Positions 25,992 through 36,829 of a DNA stretch of 64,000 nucleotides are shown piece by piece; the stretch's first letter is position 1, and each line of letters opens with the position of its first letter. The notes under the pieces are model-generated. The model made no database searches. It worked only from the letters and a program-made list of their open reading frames with translations, and was not told the DNA's origin. Origin of the DNA: Enchytraeus crypticus. Lineage: Eukaryota; Annelida; Clitellata; Enchytraeida; Enchytraeidae. Made by a program: the position numbers and the translations under genes. The stretch is from contig CAJHZI010000184.1 of the NCBI GenBank assembly GCA_905160935.1, positions 1,677,501-1,741,500 of the forward strand, given 5' to 3'.

Positions 25992-25992
25992 T
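25805..25992. repeat. Two (TA)n tracts
   Basis: TA runs at 25,816-25,860 and 25,945-25,988, with ACATGTA and ACACGTATA at their edges. A SINE B end lies just downstream. Confidence 0.95.
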
Positions 25993-26004
25993 GCATTATA
26001 AAAG

Positions 26005-26237
26005 TAAGCACGTATTATAGCGAAATGATCAACTATGCTGAAATCTATCACTTTTTATAACATTATATATTTAAACCGGTTGGCCATTTAGACTATTTTT
26101 TACGTGTAACCAGTCCCGTGAATGTCCGAGATTTTACTCTCAGATAAGCGCGGCTGAGATTCGAACCCACGAGGGTTTAATTCGTCTCAGGATCTGTCAT
26201 TTAAAACTTCATGATGTTACCCCTACGCAATTACGAC
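26005..26237 (-). mobile_element. SINE B copy (tRNA-like head)
   Basis: Minus strand: TGCGTAGGGGTAACATCATG (A-box-like), then GTGGGTTCGAATCTCAGCC (B-box-like), GAGAGTAAAATCTCGGACAT, GGACTGGTTACACG, GATAGATTTCAGCATA, and an end at ATAATACGTGCTTAC. It matches the 50.2-kb copy over its whole length. Confidence 0.82.
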
Positions 26238-26678
26238 ATTCAAACAAATATTGTAGTGACATTGACATGAAGTGCATGCCAACGAATTGTTAAGCAGCCA
26301 TTTGACTAAATTTCATGCATCGATTTGAATGAAATACTACAATGTAAATCTATAGTGATGCAAATTATATGATCACCTGGTCATCAACACAAATTTAATA
26401 CATATTTTAGATGTTTAACCTAATTTTAACGGATGTGTAGAATTAGTGCATGTTCAGATGAAGTGTCATGCTCTAATGTAACTAAAAGTGGAATATAATT
26501 AGACAAATTAGAAGTGCATTATCGTATTAAGATATTCCATAGCAAAGCTAATATTATTACTGCTCAAGCTCAATGGATCTACGCTATTATTAGCATGAAT
26601 CAATTAATTATTCAACAGCTATAATTGTTGTCATGCTGTAAATATAGCCAGATCAATGATACATTGCTGCTATAAAAG

Positions 26679-27674
26679 TGATCGAGGAATGTGATAATCG
26701 AGGAATGTGATAATCGAGGAATGTGATAATCGAGGAATGTGATAATCGAGGAATGTGATAATCGAGGAATGTGATAATCGAGGAATGTGATAATCGAGGA
26801 GTGTGATAATCGAGGAGTGTGATAATCGAGGAATGTGATAATCGAGGAATGTGATAATCGAGGAGTGTGATAATCGAGGAGTGTGATAATCGAGGAATGT
26901 GATAATCGAGGAATGTGATAATCGAGGAGTGTGATAATCGAGGAATGTGATAATCGAGGAATGTGATAATCGAGGAGTGTGATAATCGAGGAGTGTGATA
27001 ATCGAGGAATGTGATAATCGAGGAATGTGATAATCGAGGAGTGTGATAATCGAGGAGTGTGATAATCGAGGAATGTGATAATCGAGGAATGTGATAATCG
27101 AGGAGTGTGATAATCGAGGAGTGTGATAATCGAGGAATGTGATAATCGAGGAATGTGATAATCGAGGAGTGTGATAATCGAGGAGTGTGATAATCGAGGA
27201 ATGTGATAATCGAGGAATGTGATAATCGAGGAATGTGATAATCGAGGAATGTGATAATCGAGGAATGTGATAATCGAGGAATGTGATAATCGAGGAATGT
27301 GATAATCGAGGAGTGTGATAATCGAGGAGTGTGATAATCGAGGAATGTGATAATCGAGGAATGTGATAATCGAGGAGTGTGATAATCGAGGAGTGTGATA
27401 ATCGAGGAATGTGATAATCGAGGAATGTGATAATCGAGGAGTGTGATAATCGAGGAGTGTGATAATCGAGGAATGTGATAATCGAGGAATGTGATAATCG
27501 AGGAATGTGATAATCGAGGAATGTGATAATCGAGGAATGTGATAATCGAGGAGTGTGATAATCGAGGAGTGTGATAATCGAGGAATGTGATAATCGAGGA
27601 GTGTGATAATCGAGGAATGTGATAATCGAGGAGTGTGATAATCGAGGAGTGTGATAATCGAGGAGTGTGATAAG
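26679..27674. repeat. 16-bp satellite array, 62 units in a 64-bp higher-order pattern
   Basis: Units are GATAATCGAGGAATGT (type A) or GATAATCGAGGAGTGT (type G), with almost no other change. I count 37 A and 25 G. The order is A7 GG AA GG AA G, then AAGG four times, A7 GG AA GG AA GG A5 GG A G A GGG. A 359-codon minus-strand reading frame through it (48-base protein period) is a by-product of the repeat, not a gene. Confidence 0.97.
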
Positions 27675-27675
27675 T

Positions 27676-29115
27676 AATGATGATAATTGTTATTGCTTTA
27701 AAATGTGTTATTAAGTTGGAAATTACTTTCAACAGTTTAATCTTGGACTTTTATATTTTTGTTTTGAGCATTACAGTTCTAATCCGTATATTACTTATCA
27801 GTCACATCAACAGTTGAATATGATGCATCAGGATCCCAGGCGCCTATCAATTGCCTGCCTATTGGTGGAATATCTGAAAATTATAGAATTTTAATATAAA
27901 AATAATTTACTGGAGGAAAAATTATCTAATAGGGACCATTCTAAAACAACGGATACTATTAATGTAAATCAGTGTATAGTAAACTTTATCACAATTTCAT
28001 ACTCTGCAGATGAATATTAACAGTATATATTTTCACCTAGTGTATTCAAGTGCTGAAGACCTACATGCAATTCTCCTTTTCCACTGCCACTCACTACAAC
28101 AGCTCCATTTAATATCAAAACACTCTATCGATCAACTGATTATTTTCATCATAAAGTTATACTTGACCATAAAAAATGCGGCAGTTTTCTGAAGTAAATT
28201 TACGACTTCGGGGAAAAGTTTTGATTTCTTATTTCTGAAACTTTTGATCTAGCCTTTATTTGCAAGCTTTTGATTGGTGTTATCATACATATACATTATA
28301 TTTTTGTTTCCGATATCCAGCATTGTGTCCAATAAGCATTGCTGTTTAATAGGACTTTACCAGCCCTGGTATTACGTAGAAGATGCTATATTTAGCCGCA
28401 AGCTGCCCACTTGCACTGAGCCAGTCGACCGACTCCGCCAGTGATTGAACGCGTAGCCATCTGGAACAAATTGCTTTAATCCAAAATCATCCTCCGTAAA
28501 GTGAAAATCTGAATTATACAATCCAGCAAGACACTCGGGAGCGATACGTTACAGTTTATGCGAACTGAATAAAAAGCAGTAAATTACTTGTCAGCGAGCC
28601 ACATCGTAGTAAATTATAATCTTGAAATAAAGCTGACAATTAAAAATGCAATGAATTCTGTCCTTCCACCGATTCTTCAAATCGATAGTTGTCGATCTGA
28701 AAAGATTCTGTCAAGCGTTATTATTTTGCAACCTGTACCATCTTATCCTTGCTATCTTTTAAAATAAGAATATTGCATCCGCTGATGAGGTATACTTTGT
28801 TGAATGCTAATTCTTGTTGAAAATTAAGAACGAAATGAAACACCGATATTGGCCTTATCTCTTATTTAAAATTATTTTATTGCCTTAATTACGCAAATTG
28901 ATAAATTTCTCTATTAGAACCTTCGAAGACGTGCTTAGCAATTAAATTATACTGGTTCAATAATGCGTACAGTAATATATATTGCTAAATTGCTAACATA
29001 TCTTTGTGGCTTGCTATAAATCTTAATGCGATTTAATTTCGTATTCCTCATACAGTGAAATGATTTACTACATGAACTATACGACATGTTGGTGGCATGA
29101 CTTTTGTAGCCTAGA
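27676..29115. other. No recognisable gene
   Basis: Unique-looking AT-rich DNA. CACTGGCGGAGTCGGT on the minus strand at about 28,430-28,445 may be the scrap of a SINE A head. Confidence 0.45.
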
Positions 29116-29121
29116 ATTTTC

Positions 29122-29250
29122 GGCTGGGGCCAGTGGCGATGTCGGTAAGATATTCGACCGCGGATCAGTATGTACGGGGTCTCAAATCCTGGGCTCGCCC
29201 GTCACTGACATCGCTTTCGAGTTAGGAAACTTACGTTATCATTAGCTTTA
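29122..29250 (+). mobile_element. SINE A copy
   Basis: GGCTGGGGCCAGTGGCGATG, TCGGTAAGATATTCGACCGC, GGGTCTCAAATCC (B-box-like), GGGCTCGCCCGTCACTGACA and GAGTTAGGAAAC. Only half of the head palindrome remains. Confidence 0.85.
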
Positions 29251-29694
29251 CCAGCATTTTAGATCGTGTTTGTGGGATTTCTGATTTTCTAGTCGCGCGT
29301 ATTATTCAGAGCAATTGTTACGCTGATCAAGATTATATCAAGCGATAATATAATTGAATTTAAACAACTGCGAATACTATTTAAATAATGTGTCAAATTT
29401 TCTTTGACCAACAGCTGTAGAGCTCGTTCATCCAAAACAGGAAAACATGGAATTATTTTTGTTACTCTCTATGTTAAAAAACATATAATACTTTTCCATG
29501 AATCTCCATCGTGAATCTCTCGTGTTGGGAAATTCATCGGGCGGAAAACAAAAGAACAGGAACAGAGCGAGCTGAGTGACTATGATAGACCAGGACACTC
29601 ACCTAACAGCTAGATAATATTAAGCTAACTATCTATATGAGCACTGTACATTTGATAAGAAAACGTAAGAGATATATGAAAAGTAGTGACATCA

Positions 29695-29775
29695 TGATCA
29701 TGATCATCATCTTCCCTTAAATCTCAGTTTAACCAGGGTCGGGATACGAATAGACTTTAAATCCATTCGTTTAAG
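29695..29775 (-). mobile_element. Repeat E module with (GAT)n tail
   Basis: Minus strand: CGAATGGATTTAAAGTCTAT, TCGTATCCCGACCCTGG, TTAAACTGAGATTTAAGG and GAAGATGATGATCATGATC. Confidence 0.6.
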
Positions 29776-30261
29776 TTTTTATGGCAATAAGAATACATCA
29801 TCATTTAACTATATTTACTTTTAATGTTTTACTAGTTCCTAGAGAAGGTACAAATTGCTTGTTTATCCAAATAATTGTGTGGGTGAGTTTAAAGCCTATA
29901 ATTTTAAAATTGCATTACTGGATAGATTTGAATGAAGCTCATAACGGATATTGGCATCCCTGTGCTAGGGTTTCGGTCCAACCAACTACTGTATTAACTT
30001 TAGTTTATGATAATATCATCTATCAACAAATGAAATCTAAAGGAGTAACATACGAGCTTTAGGGCTAAAATAATTTCAACTTTCTCAGATCAATAATGGG
30101 AATATTTGACAAGCAATTTGCTTGTCTAGCTTTACGATGACATTGCTGATATAGTATAGGCCTTATTTAAGCTAAATCTTAGTAAAAAAACAATAGAAGG
30201 TGCTCTTACAAAAATCAGCGAATCTAAACTTACTTTGTCTGTTATATAAACGGCGACTAGC

Positions 30262-30330
30262 CACTGATTGTATACCGACCTTAACTAGGGTCGGTATACG
30301 ATCTAACCTTTTTTCATTCGTTTTAGCAAA
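30262..30330 (-). mobile_element. Repeat E-related module containing a hairpin
   Basis: Minus strand: AACGAATGAAAAAAGGTTAG, then GTATACCGACCCTAGTTAAG and GTCGGTATAC. The inner part is an inverted repeat (GTATACCGACC / GGTCGGTATAC). Confidence 0.45.
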
Positions 30331-30607
30331 CTTTGTAGCAATTTCAGGAGCCCAGGCTCTTGCCAACCGAATATCCATCGGACGTTGTTTTGGAAGCGTG
30401 CAGTCTACGGTCGGTATATTATTCAGCAGCCGGGACACAACACGGGGATTTCAACTATCCTACGCTAAAGAAAAAAACTGGTCTATTGTTTAGCTATAAT
30501 CCAACTCTTAATAATGGAATATACATGTACTGTAATTGGTCTAGAATTCTTTTCAGTGTATTTGCAAGTACTCTGTAACTTCTCTCAGTATATTCCCTAC
30601 TACTTCT

Positions 30608-30690
30608 CTAGTGATGTTTGCTATGGGGACGTCCTTGACATCATCATTGGATGAGGAAACAACGTTAAACCTTTATAATTATTATTACAT
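30608..30690 (+). mobile_element. SINE A-like 3' end
   Basis: GGGGACGTCCTTGACATCAT, then GGATGAGGAAACAACGTTAA, ACC and a TTATTATTA end. It shares GACATC, GAGGAAAC and ACGTTAACC with SINE A but belongs to another subfamily. Confidence 0.5.
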
Positions 30691-31499
30691 GAGTTGAACC
30701 TGATAATGCCCTCGGACGAGGATTCGAACATTAGTCTTTAAGTCTTTAGTGTTTACCAATGGCTCAGCCTAACCTATAAGCATTACCACGTACCCATTCT
30801 AAGTCATTTGATATGCAGGGCTTTAAAAACATTTCCAATCATATTTGCTCTTTAGTTTTGCTGATATGACATTTATAATCTACTCTTACTCTATGTATTT
30901 TCCCATAATCTTGCAATTTACAGATAAATATTTGTACTAAGGTATATATTCGAATTTTAATTAGTTATTATATATTAATGCTATTGATAATTATGTGATA
31001 ATAATATAATGATAGTGAAAATATATGTTAATTCTATACTTAATGCTAGTGAAATATAATCTGGCGAAATAATAATTTAAATTATGCTGATACTAAGTAC
31101 GTAATTTCGAATTATCATCTCATTCATATGATCTACAAGTTAAACTTGTCTCACCTTCTAAGGAAGTAAAAAAATGGCCATATATCACGAAGAGAGCGGA
31201 GAGGGTAATCATTGATTAGTGAGAAAGGCACCGGGTGGAGGATTCAATTTTGTTTTGACGTCGACGGCTGTCCAAGCGACGCACGGGACGTAATTGATAG
31301 AACGAAGAGCTCACGTGATAAAAGAATAGTAACAAGAACGGTAACAGATGTTGCGATATCAGAGCCTGCCATGTGTGAACAATGGCTGAAGCTTGGAGTG
31401 GCGTAAGACTGGAGTGCTGCGATGTCTTAGCATAATCTGAATTCTCTCGGAAGCGGTGAGCTTTAATTTAGTCTCATTATAATTTTAACACAATTTAAA

Positions 31500-31572
31500 C
31501 GAATGGAAAAGGTCTATTCGTATCCCAATCCTAGATAAACTGAGATTCAAGAGAAGATGAAGATGATGATAG
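31500..31572 (+). mobile_element. Repeat E module with (GAT)n tail
   Basis: CGAATGGAAAAGGTCTATTC, GTATCCCAATCCTAG, CTGAGATTCAAGAG and AAGATGAAGATGATGAT. Confidence 0.6.
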
Positions 31573-31874
31573 TTTTAACACAGAATGAACATGGAACGCA
31601 GCTCTAAACTCTATAAACAATTATAATTTGAAATGATGTTAGAAAACACAAACTTTCAAGAATGCAGCATTGATTCGAGATGAAACACTTGAGACAAACT
31701 CAATAAAATCTAATTGAAGCGGATATTTCAGAAAAATGGTTTTAAATGTTTTAAAGAGCAGAAAATAGTTAAGTTAGACATCGTTAATTATACTACTTCT
31801 AGACCAAAGAAACTAAAATATTTCTATGTCGAATGAAAACTTTTCGAATGGGACCAATGAAAGTGTATTATTTA

Positions 31875-32242
31875 ACGATACATATGAAAATACTCGGAGA
31901 GACAAATAAAATAAAATAGTGCAGCTACAGTAGCTGTTATACTGCAGTAGGACAGTTCAACGCAAAAGAAATGTAATGAATTGCAAAATATTTTAATTAG
32001 AAATCAATTTCAATTAATTAATTTATTTTGCAAGTTCTTCATGAAAATCATTACTGGACTCATATACTGGTTTTAGCATTGGTTGATTCGCTTTTACTGC
32101 GCATCCCCTGAATCTTATCTCAGCCAAACAGCGTCAATGAAAGTGCAGCTACTGTAGCTGCACTATTTTATAAAATAGTGCAGCTACTGTAGCTGCACTA
32201 TTTTATTTTGTTTCTCTCTCCCAGTATTTTCATATGTATCGT
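31875..32242. mobile_element. Foldback element with a duplicated palindromic arm
   Basis: Left arm from 31,875 (ACGATACATATGAAAATACT..GGAGAGA, AAATAGTGCAGCTACAGTAG) is reversed at the right end (to 32,242). The right side also carries two back-to-back copies of GTGCAGCTACTGTAGCTGCA, itself a palindrome, joined through TTTTATAAAA. Non-coding middle. Confidence 0.8.
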
Positions 32243-32356
32243 AAAATTGAAAAGAATGTCCAAATAATTGAGCGTTTTAAGCACCATGGTACGCCACTAA
32301 ACTAAAACCACTGATTACTACAGGATGATTGGACATATTTGATTGATATAGATCTG

Positions 32357-33205
32357 GTCTCTCTCTCTCTCTCTCTCTTAGTGCACTGCCTACTGGTAGG
32401 TCCATGGTACATAACGCCTCCACTCTTCTCTGTCTTCCGCCTTCCTTTTCATTTCCACATATGAGTGGGTCTGTAAATCATCTAACTTACCTAATCTCGG
32501 CCTGCCCCTGCCTCTTTTTCCTTCCATTCTACCTTCTATGACCTCTTTTAATAGACCTTCCCCCCTTCGAATGTGTCCTATCCATCTCTTCTTCCTATTT
32601 CTTAATACATTTACCAATCTGTGCCAACTCTCTCTAGAACTTCCTCATTTGTAGCCTTTTGAGTCCAACTAATCCTCTCCATTCTTCTCCAAACCCACAT
32701 TTCCAATGCCTCCAGTTTCCTAATAATATTATTAATTTCCTTCCTTAAGGTCCATGTTTAACAACCATACAATAGCGTGGTCCAAACCAAAGATTTCACT
32801 ATCTTTATCTTTGTATCTTTCTTCAGACGTTTTGTTAATAGTTCTTTTCTATTATCTAAGGCCGCTTTTGCTTGTGCAATCCTATTGCATATTTCAGTCT
32901 CACGTTTCCCGTCATCGGTTATAGTATGACCCAAATATTTGAAAGTCTTTACCTGTTCCAATTTCGTACCATTTATTATGATATTAACTTCACCTTTATT
33001 ATTGGACACTCTCATAACCTTGGTCTTTTTATATTAATCTTCATGCCATATCTCAATGCCGTATCATTCAGCCTATCCATTATCTTCTGCAGTCCAATCT
33101 CGCTGCCCGCTACCATTCCTTGGTCATCTGCAAATCGTACATCTTGTAATAATTTCCCTCCTACTTTTATTCCTTCTTCCATGTCTTCCATGGCATATTT
33201 CTGGT
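32357..33205 (-). mobile_element. RTE-like LINE, 5'-truncated copy
   Basis: Same family as the 61.4-kb copy and very similar to it. Read on the minus strand it begins at MEDMEEGIKVGG, passes RFADDQGMVAGSE, KTKVMRVSNNKGEV, TKLEQVKTFKYLG and TLLYGC, and ends in RNRKKRWIGHIRRGEG, GRGRPRLG and RRYVPWTYQ. Frameshifts near 33,020 and 32,760-32,620 break the frame. The 3' end has the CTACC/CTGCC hairpin, TGCACT and an (AG)n run (seen as (CT)n at 32,357-32,378). Confidence 0.9.
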
Positions 33206-33684
33206 AAACTGATAATATTGTAAAATGTCAGACATGCATGCACAATAAAAGGTCATAGATTAAACACTTCAACGATTTAAAAAATACAACTGATTGTTAC
33301 TTTAATACATTATAATATATGGCTAAGTTACTACGTGTATATAATGTTTCAAACATTGACTACATAACTTTTAGTACTGCAAGTATTCAGCTCATATAGT
33401 GGACTATTTATAATATCATGTAGTCTGAGAACAGTCTGCTCCATTACTTTATGACATCCTTGGTCATATCTGATTTCTCAAGCTTATCGTCGATTTCTGA
33501 AAACGTGAATATCTTGTCTTCTGAAAATTTTTGAATATTCAATCAATATTCAAGAATGAAATAATTAAAGTAGTCGTGGCTTATTTGGTTCTGATTAAAA
33601 ACTATAAGCTTTATGACTTGTATGATCATCGGGATTAAGCTCAAATGGACGACATGAAGTAAAGAGTTGCCATTAATCTTCTTC

Positions 33685-33850
33685 AAGTGCACTGCCTATT
33701 GGCAAGTCCATGAAATATAACTCTTCAACATATTTCCATCCTCTCACTTTCTTTTCATATCACCATACAATTAGGCTATCAAATCATCCAGAATCCCAAA
33801 TCTCGGTCTTCCTCTAACCGTCCTTCCTTACGTTCCTCCTTCGAATACTT
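33685..33850 (-). mobile_element. RTE-like LINE 3' end, short
   Basis: Contains TGCACTGCCTATTGGCA, the reverse of the family tail, then the CATATCACCATAC..AAATCATCCAGAATCCC stretch corresponding to LDDLK and GRPRLG. The (AG)n tail is absent. Confidence 0.8.
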
Positions 33851-35530
33851 TGCTACGCCAATTCCATCAATATTTTTTACTTTTGGATTGACATAAACCC
33901 TAGAAAGGCAATTGTAAAGCATTCTCAGTTAGTTTTAGTTTAAGTCTTACTAGTATTTATGAGCATTTTGCTTGATACCTGTTCCCCCTTAAAAACCTAA
34001 CCGTCAAAAACGAGCTATCAAATGTCAACAAAATACACATGATAAAAATTAAATGTGAAAATTTAGCAATTTACACGTTTCATTATTTTTATTTATTTAT
34101 AGTATATTTGAGAGAACTAATTCTGTCTTTTAAAAGTTTTCGTTAGATACACAAAGTTAGAAAACTTTCAATCTAATCTATTGTAGCCATAGGAATCAGT
34201 TTAATAGTGTACTGAATATTCGTCCAGAGTTTTCTATAGTGCGAATAAATCGGTAGCTGAACTCTCCAATGCGTTCACTGCGACTCTGGGTTTTTATTGC
34301 ATGTTAACGCGAAAAGTAAACGATCTTGAGCATCCGCCATAAGACCATCTGTACACACCTATGTTACTAGGAGACCCACTAAAACAATCCATTGAGAAGA
34401 TATACTGCTTGAAGAGTTCCAATCTTATCATAAAGCTTGTTATAATATTAGAGACGGCATCGTGTACGTTTATTTTTACTCATGGAGATTAAGATCAGCA
34501 GTGAATCAAATCTAAAGTTCGGTTTAGTAGTGGGTTCATCAGTAAATGATGATTTAAGTTAAACTTTAACCTTTATTTGCAACATAAACCATTAATAATA
34601 AATTAATATACGAATAATTAAATGTTAACATTCGTTTTTCATAGTATATATTAAAGAAGAATAAAAAAAGACTCATCAACAGCTGTTTGAGTTCGTAATA
34701 TAGGCCTAGGGGTCTTAGTGGTGGTGAAGAGAAAATTGATGGCTGTACAGTTTTTGCACTGGACTCGAGTTTTCTCTTATTTGTACATCGAAAGATGTTA
34801 ATATACTAATTTATAAATTATAATTATGCTTAGACATTTGTCCATGTTGACAGCGCATAAACCTCCTTTTCATTAATTATCACCTTAACCTCCTTTCCTA
34901 AAGAAAATTAATTAGGGCCTAATCGCTTTATATTTATACTGATTTTCTGGAATTTAAAATTGGCCCCTTTTTGGGCCTTCCTTTTTTGCTCACCGGTCTG
35001 CGTTTATCTCAATAGTGCTCGATGTTGTCTTAGTTTAAAATAACACTGTAATTGTTGATAAGTAACTATATCTTAAGCTTGTTCAATTAGAGGGTGAATC
35101 AAAGAGTAAATCCCAGATATGTGTCAGGCCATCAACTCTTGTTGATTGTCCATGAAACAGCCAGTATAAATCAATTGGTGAGTAGTAAATGATTTGCAGA
35201 AGCTTTAGGAGATTGTAAAAATCATATAATTCTATTCAAAACTGCGACTCCTCTTTGATTTCTTTAATTGGGTAATTAATTTTTAGAAATATATTAATCA
35301 AATTGTTTCATAAATTATTTGCCCATCATGGACAATATTATTGCGCTCGCTATATTTAACATATTAAACATTATTAATCAGAAAAATTACATTATTTTAG
35401 CTAATCAATGGCTGTAATAAGAAAATTCAATGAAATAGTGCTTAACTGTCAAATATTTGTAAAATGGCAATACTATATCAGAATGTCATTTTCATTGTAA
35501 ACGGACACATAATATGATTAAAATAAATAA
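33851..35530. other. No recognisable gene; downstream of MIP
   Basis: AT-rich, stops in all frames, no known repeat. Confidence 0.5.
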
Positions 35531-35534
35531 GATA

Positions 35535-35540
35535 TTTATT
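35535..35540 (-). terminator. Candidate polyadenylation signal for the MIP gene
   Basis: AATAAA on the minus strand, about 170 bases past the MIP stop codon. It is a plausible 3' end for the transcript, but such hexamers are common in AT-rich DNA. Confidence 0.4.
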
Positions 35541-35629
35541 AATTTGTAAGATACTCTGACAGGAAATTAATTTATAAAACTGTTTTATCAGCATACAGTT
35601 TTTCAGAGGACAAGAAAGGATCGGCATGT

Positions 35630-35718
35630 GAATTGTACAGGATGTCCATGGATCATCTCATGGGGATTGTCCATGGATCATCCCATGTGGATTGTGCAGG
35701 ATGTCCATGGATCATCCC
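35630..35718 (-). repeat. TCCATGGA-containing tandem repeat at the end of the MIP gene
   Basis: Three imperfect copies of a roughly 26-33 base unit, each with the palindrome TCCATGGA followed by TCATC. They begin at the MIP stop codon and would form most of its 3' UTR. The repeat GGATTGT.CA is shared by the copies. Confidence 0.65.
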
Positions 35719-36818
35719 CAGACCCGGAGCTCGTTGTCACTGGACCAGACTCTTTTCTGAGGTCCCTGAACACCAGACAGTCTCACGGGGTACCAGGCGG
35801 GAACATAGCCGATGCCCCTCTGAAGGTCATCGTCCAATTCTAGCGCAGAAGGTCGCGGCTGACTTCTCTTTCCCCAGACACGCATAGTGTTGGTCTCCCA
35901 GTTACGTTTCGGTAGTACAAGCGCGTTGTCAGAAGGGTCACTGTCCACTCCCAGAGATCTCCACAACAAATCCACTGTCTCGTCGTCTAGCCGCCTCAAG
36001 CTGCGCTTTGAGACAGAGTGATGGTTCTGCTTCTCGCTGGGTTCGGCACGTTTTCGCTTGCCACACACTTGCATCGTGTTATCAGACCATTTTCGCTTTA
36101 CTGGAGCCTCAACGTCACTATCTAATAGATCTTGAGAAGGTCTACTTTTTGGTTCGAGAGAAATTAAATCCGATTCGGATAAGGATCTTTTGCCCCAAAC
36201 ACTCATGGAGTTATCTCCCCATTTGCGTTTCGATTCGAATATTGCTGGGGAAGAATATTGGAGAGGATTCACTGATCGCTTACCCCAAACTGTCATGCTG
36301 TTTTCACCCCACTTTCTCTTGTTGTAGTCACTTAGTGATTCGTCATGTGCGTGACTGCGCTTGCCCCACACCGTCATACTATTTGATCCCCACTTTCGTT
36401 TATCTAGATTCAATTCGTTATTATTGTCTAAAACCTCCGAGCCACTTGATTTCATGGCATCTGCTGTATTTCGTTTGCCCCATACAGGCATGTTATTCTG
36501 GCCCCATTTGCGCTTTATTTGCTCTGTGTTCACTAAATCATTGTGATGATCTATTTTGCTATCAGATGTTGCGCTGCTTGGCTCGTTAAGCCCATCTCCA
36601 CGCTTTCCCCACACCTGCATGGTGTTGTCCTTCCAACCTCTTTTCTCAAAGTCCTTATCCGCTAGTAGTGTGTCATAGTGTTTGTTAGAGTCATTGTTTC
36701 TCTCTTTTACTTGTGTGATGTCGTTGCTGCTAGGGCTGGACGGAAGGGAAATGACTGCATGGAGATGACTGCAGAGGAACAGTGCAAGATACCAGCCCGT
36801 GCATATGGGATTATTCAT
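35712..36818 (-). CDS. MIP: Myoinhibitory peptide (MIP / allatostatin-B) prepropeptide, 368 aa
   Basis: Secreted neuropeptide precursor; in protostomes MIPs are amidated peptides with two Trp that act on the sex-peptide receptor class of GPCR. Residues 1-24 form a signal peptide (hydrophobic stretch WYLALFLCSHLHAVIS). Eight peptides lie between KR sites: GWKDNTMQVW (61-70), KWGQNNMPVW (104-113), KWGSNSMTVW (142-151), KWGENSMTVW (169-178), KWGDNSMSVW (199-208), KWSDNTMQVC (243-252), NWETNTMRVW (306-315) and VWSSDNELRVW (357-367). Seven are followed by GKR, the amidation and cleavage signal; the eighth is followed by Gly and then the stop. The W-x7-W spacing with N-x-M-x-V-W matches annelid/mollusc MIPs. 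The frame is open 50 codons further upstream, to a Met at 36,968, but I chose the Met at 36,818 because the signal peptide follows it directly. Acidic spacers separate the repeats, as is usual. Oddities: Cys for Trp in repeat 6 and altered spacing in repeat 8. No intron interrupts the reading frame. Confidence 0.93.
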   Translation of the reverse strand: MNNPICTGWYLALFLCSHLHAVISLPSSPSSNDITQVKERNNDSNKHYDTLLADKDFEKRGWKDNTMQVWGKRGDGLNEPSSATSDSKIDHHNDLVNTEQIKRKWGQNNMPVWGKRNTADAMKSSGSEVLDNNNELNLDKRKWGSNSMTVWGKRSHAHDESLSDYNKRKWGENSMTVWGKRSVNPLQYSSPAIFESKRKWGDNSMSVWGKRSLSESDLISLEPKSRPSQDLLDSDVEAPVKRKWSDNTMQVCGKRKRAEPSEKQNHHSVSKRSLRRLDDETVDLLWRSLGVDSDPSDNALVLPKRNWETNTMRVWGKRSQPRPSALELDDDLQRGIGYVPAWYPVRLSGVQGPQKRVWSSDNELRVWG

Positions 36819-36821
36819 GAT

Positions 36822-36829
36822 CTTACCTG
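36822..36829 (-). promoter_or_regulatory. Splice-like site CAG/GTAAG just before the MIP start codon
   Basis: On the minus strand CAGGTAAG lies four bases upstream of the chosen ATG. It is a perfect donor consensus, but the CAG could instead be an acceptor joining a distant 5' UTR exon at GTAAGATC-ATG. The upstream pyrimidine tract is poor, so neither reading is secure. It marks the probable edge of the coding exon. Confidence 0.3.

Noticed and set aside
26653..27732. 359-codon minus-strand frame with DYHIPRLSHSSIITFL repeats
   Set aside because: It is the translation of the 16-bp satellite. Unit length and lack of stop words keep it open; no signal, domain or unique flank supports a protein.
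29781..30062. 93-codon plus-strand frame
   Set aside because: No recognisable domain, and its start overlaps the end of a repeat E copy. Chance frame is the simplest reading.
31212..31406. 64-codon plus-strand frame
   Set aside because: Short, no domain recognised, no neighbouring exon found.
36008..36589. 193-codon plus-strand frame
   Set aside because: Antisense shadow of the MIP precursor; its Cys/Leu-rich product follows from the repeated coding strand.
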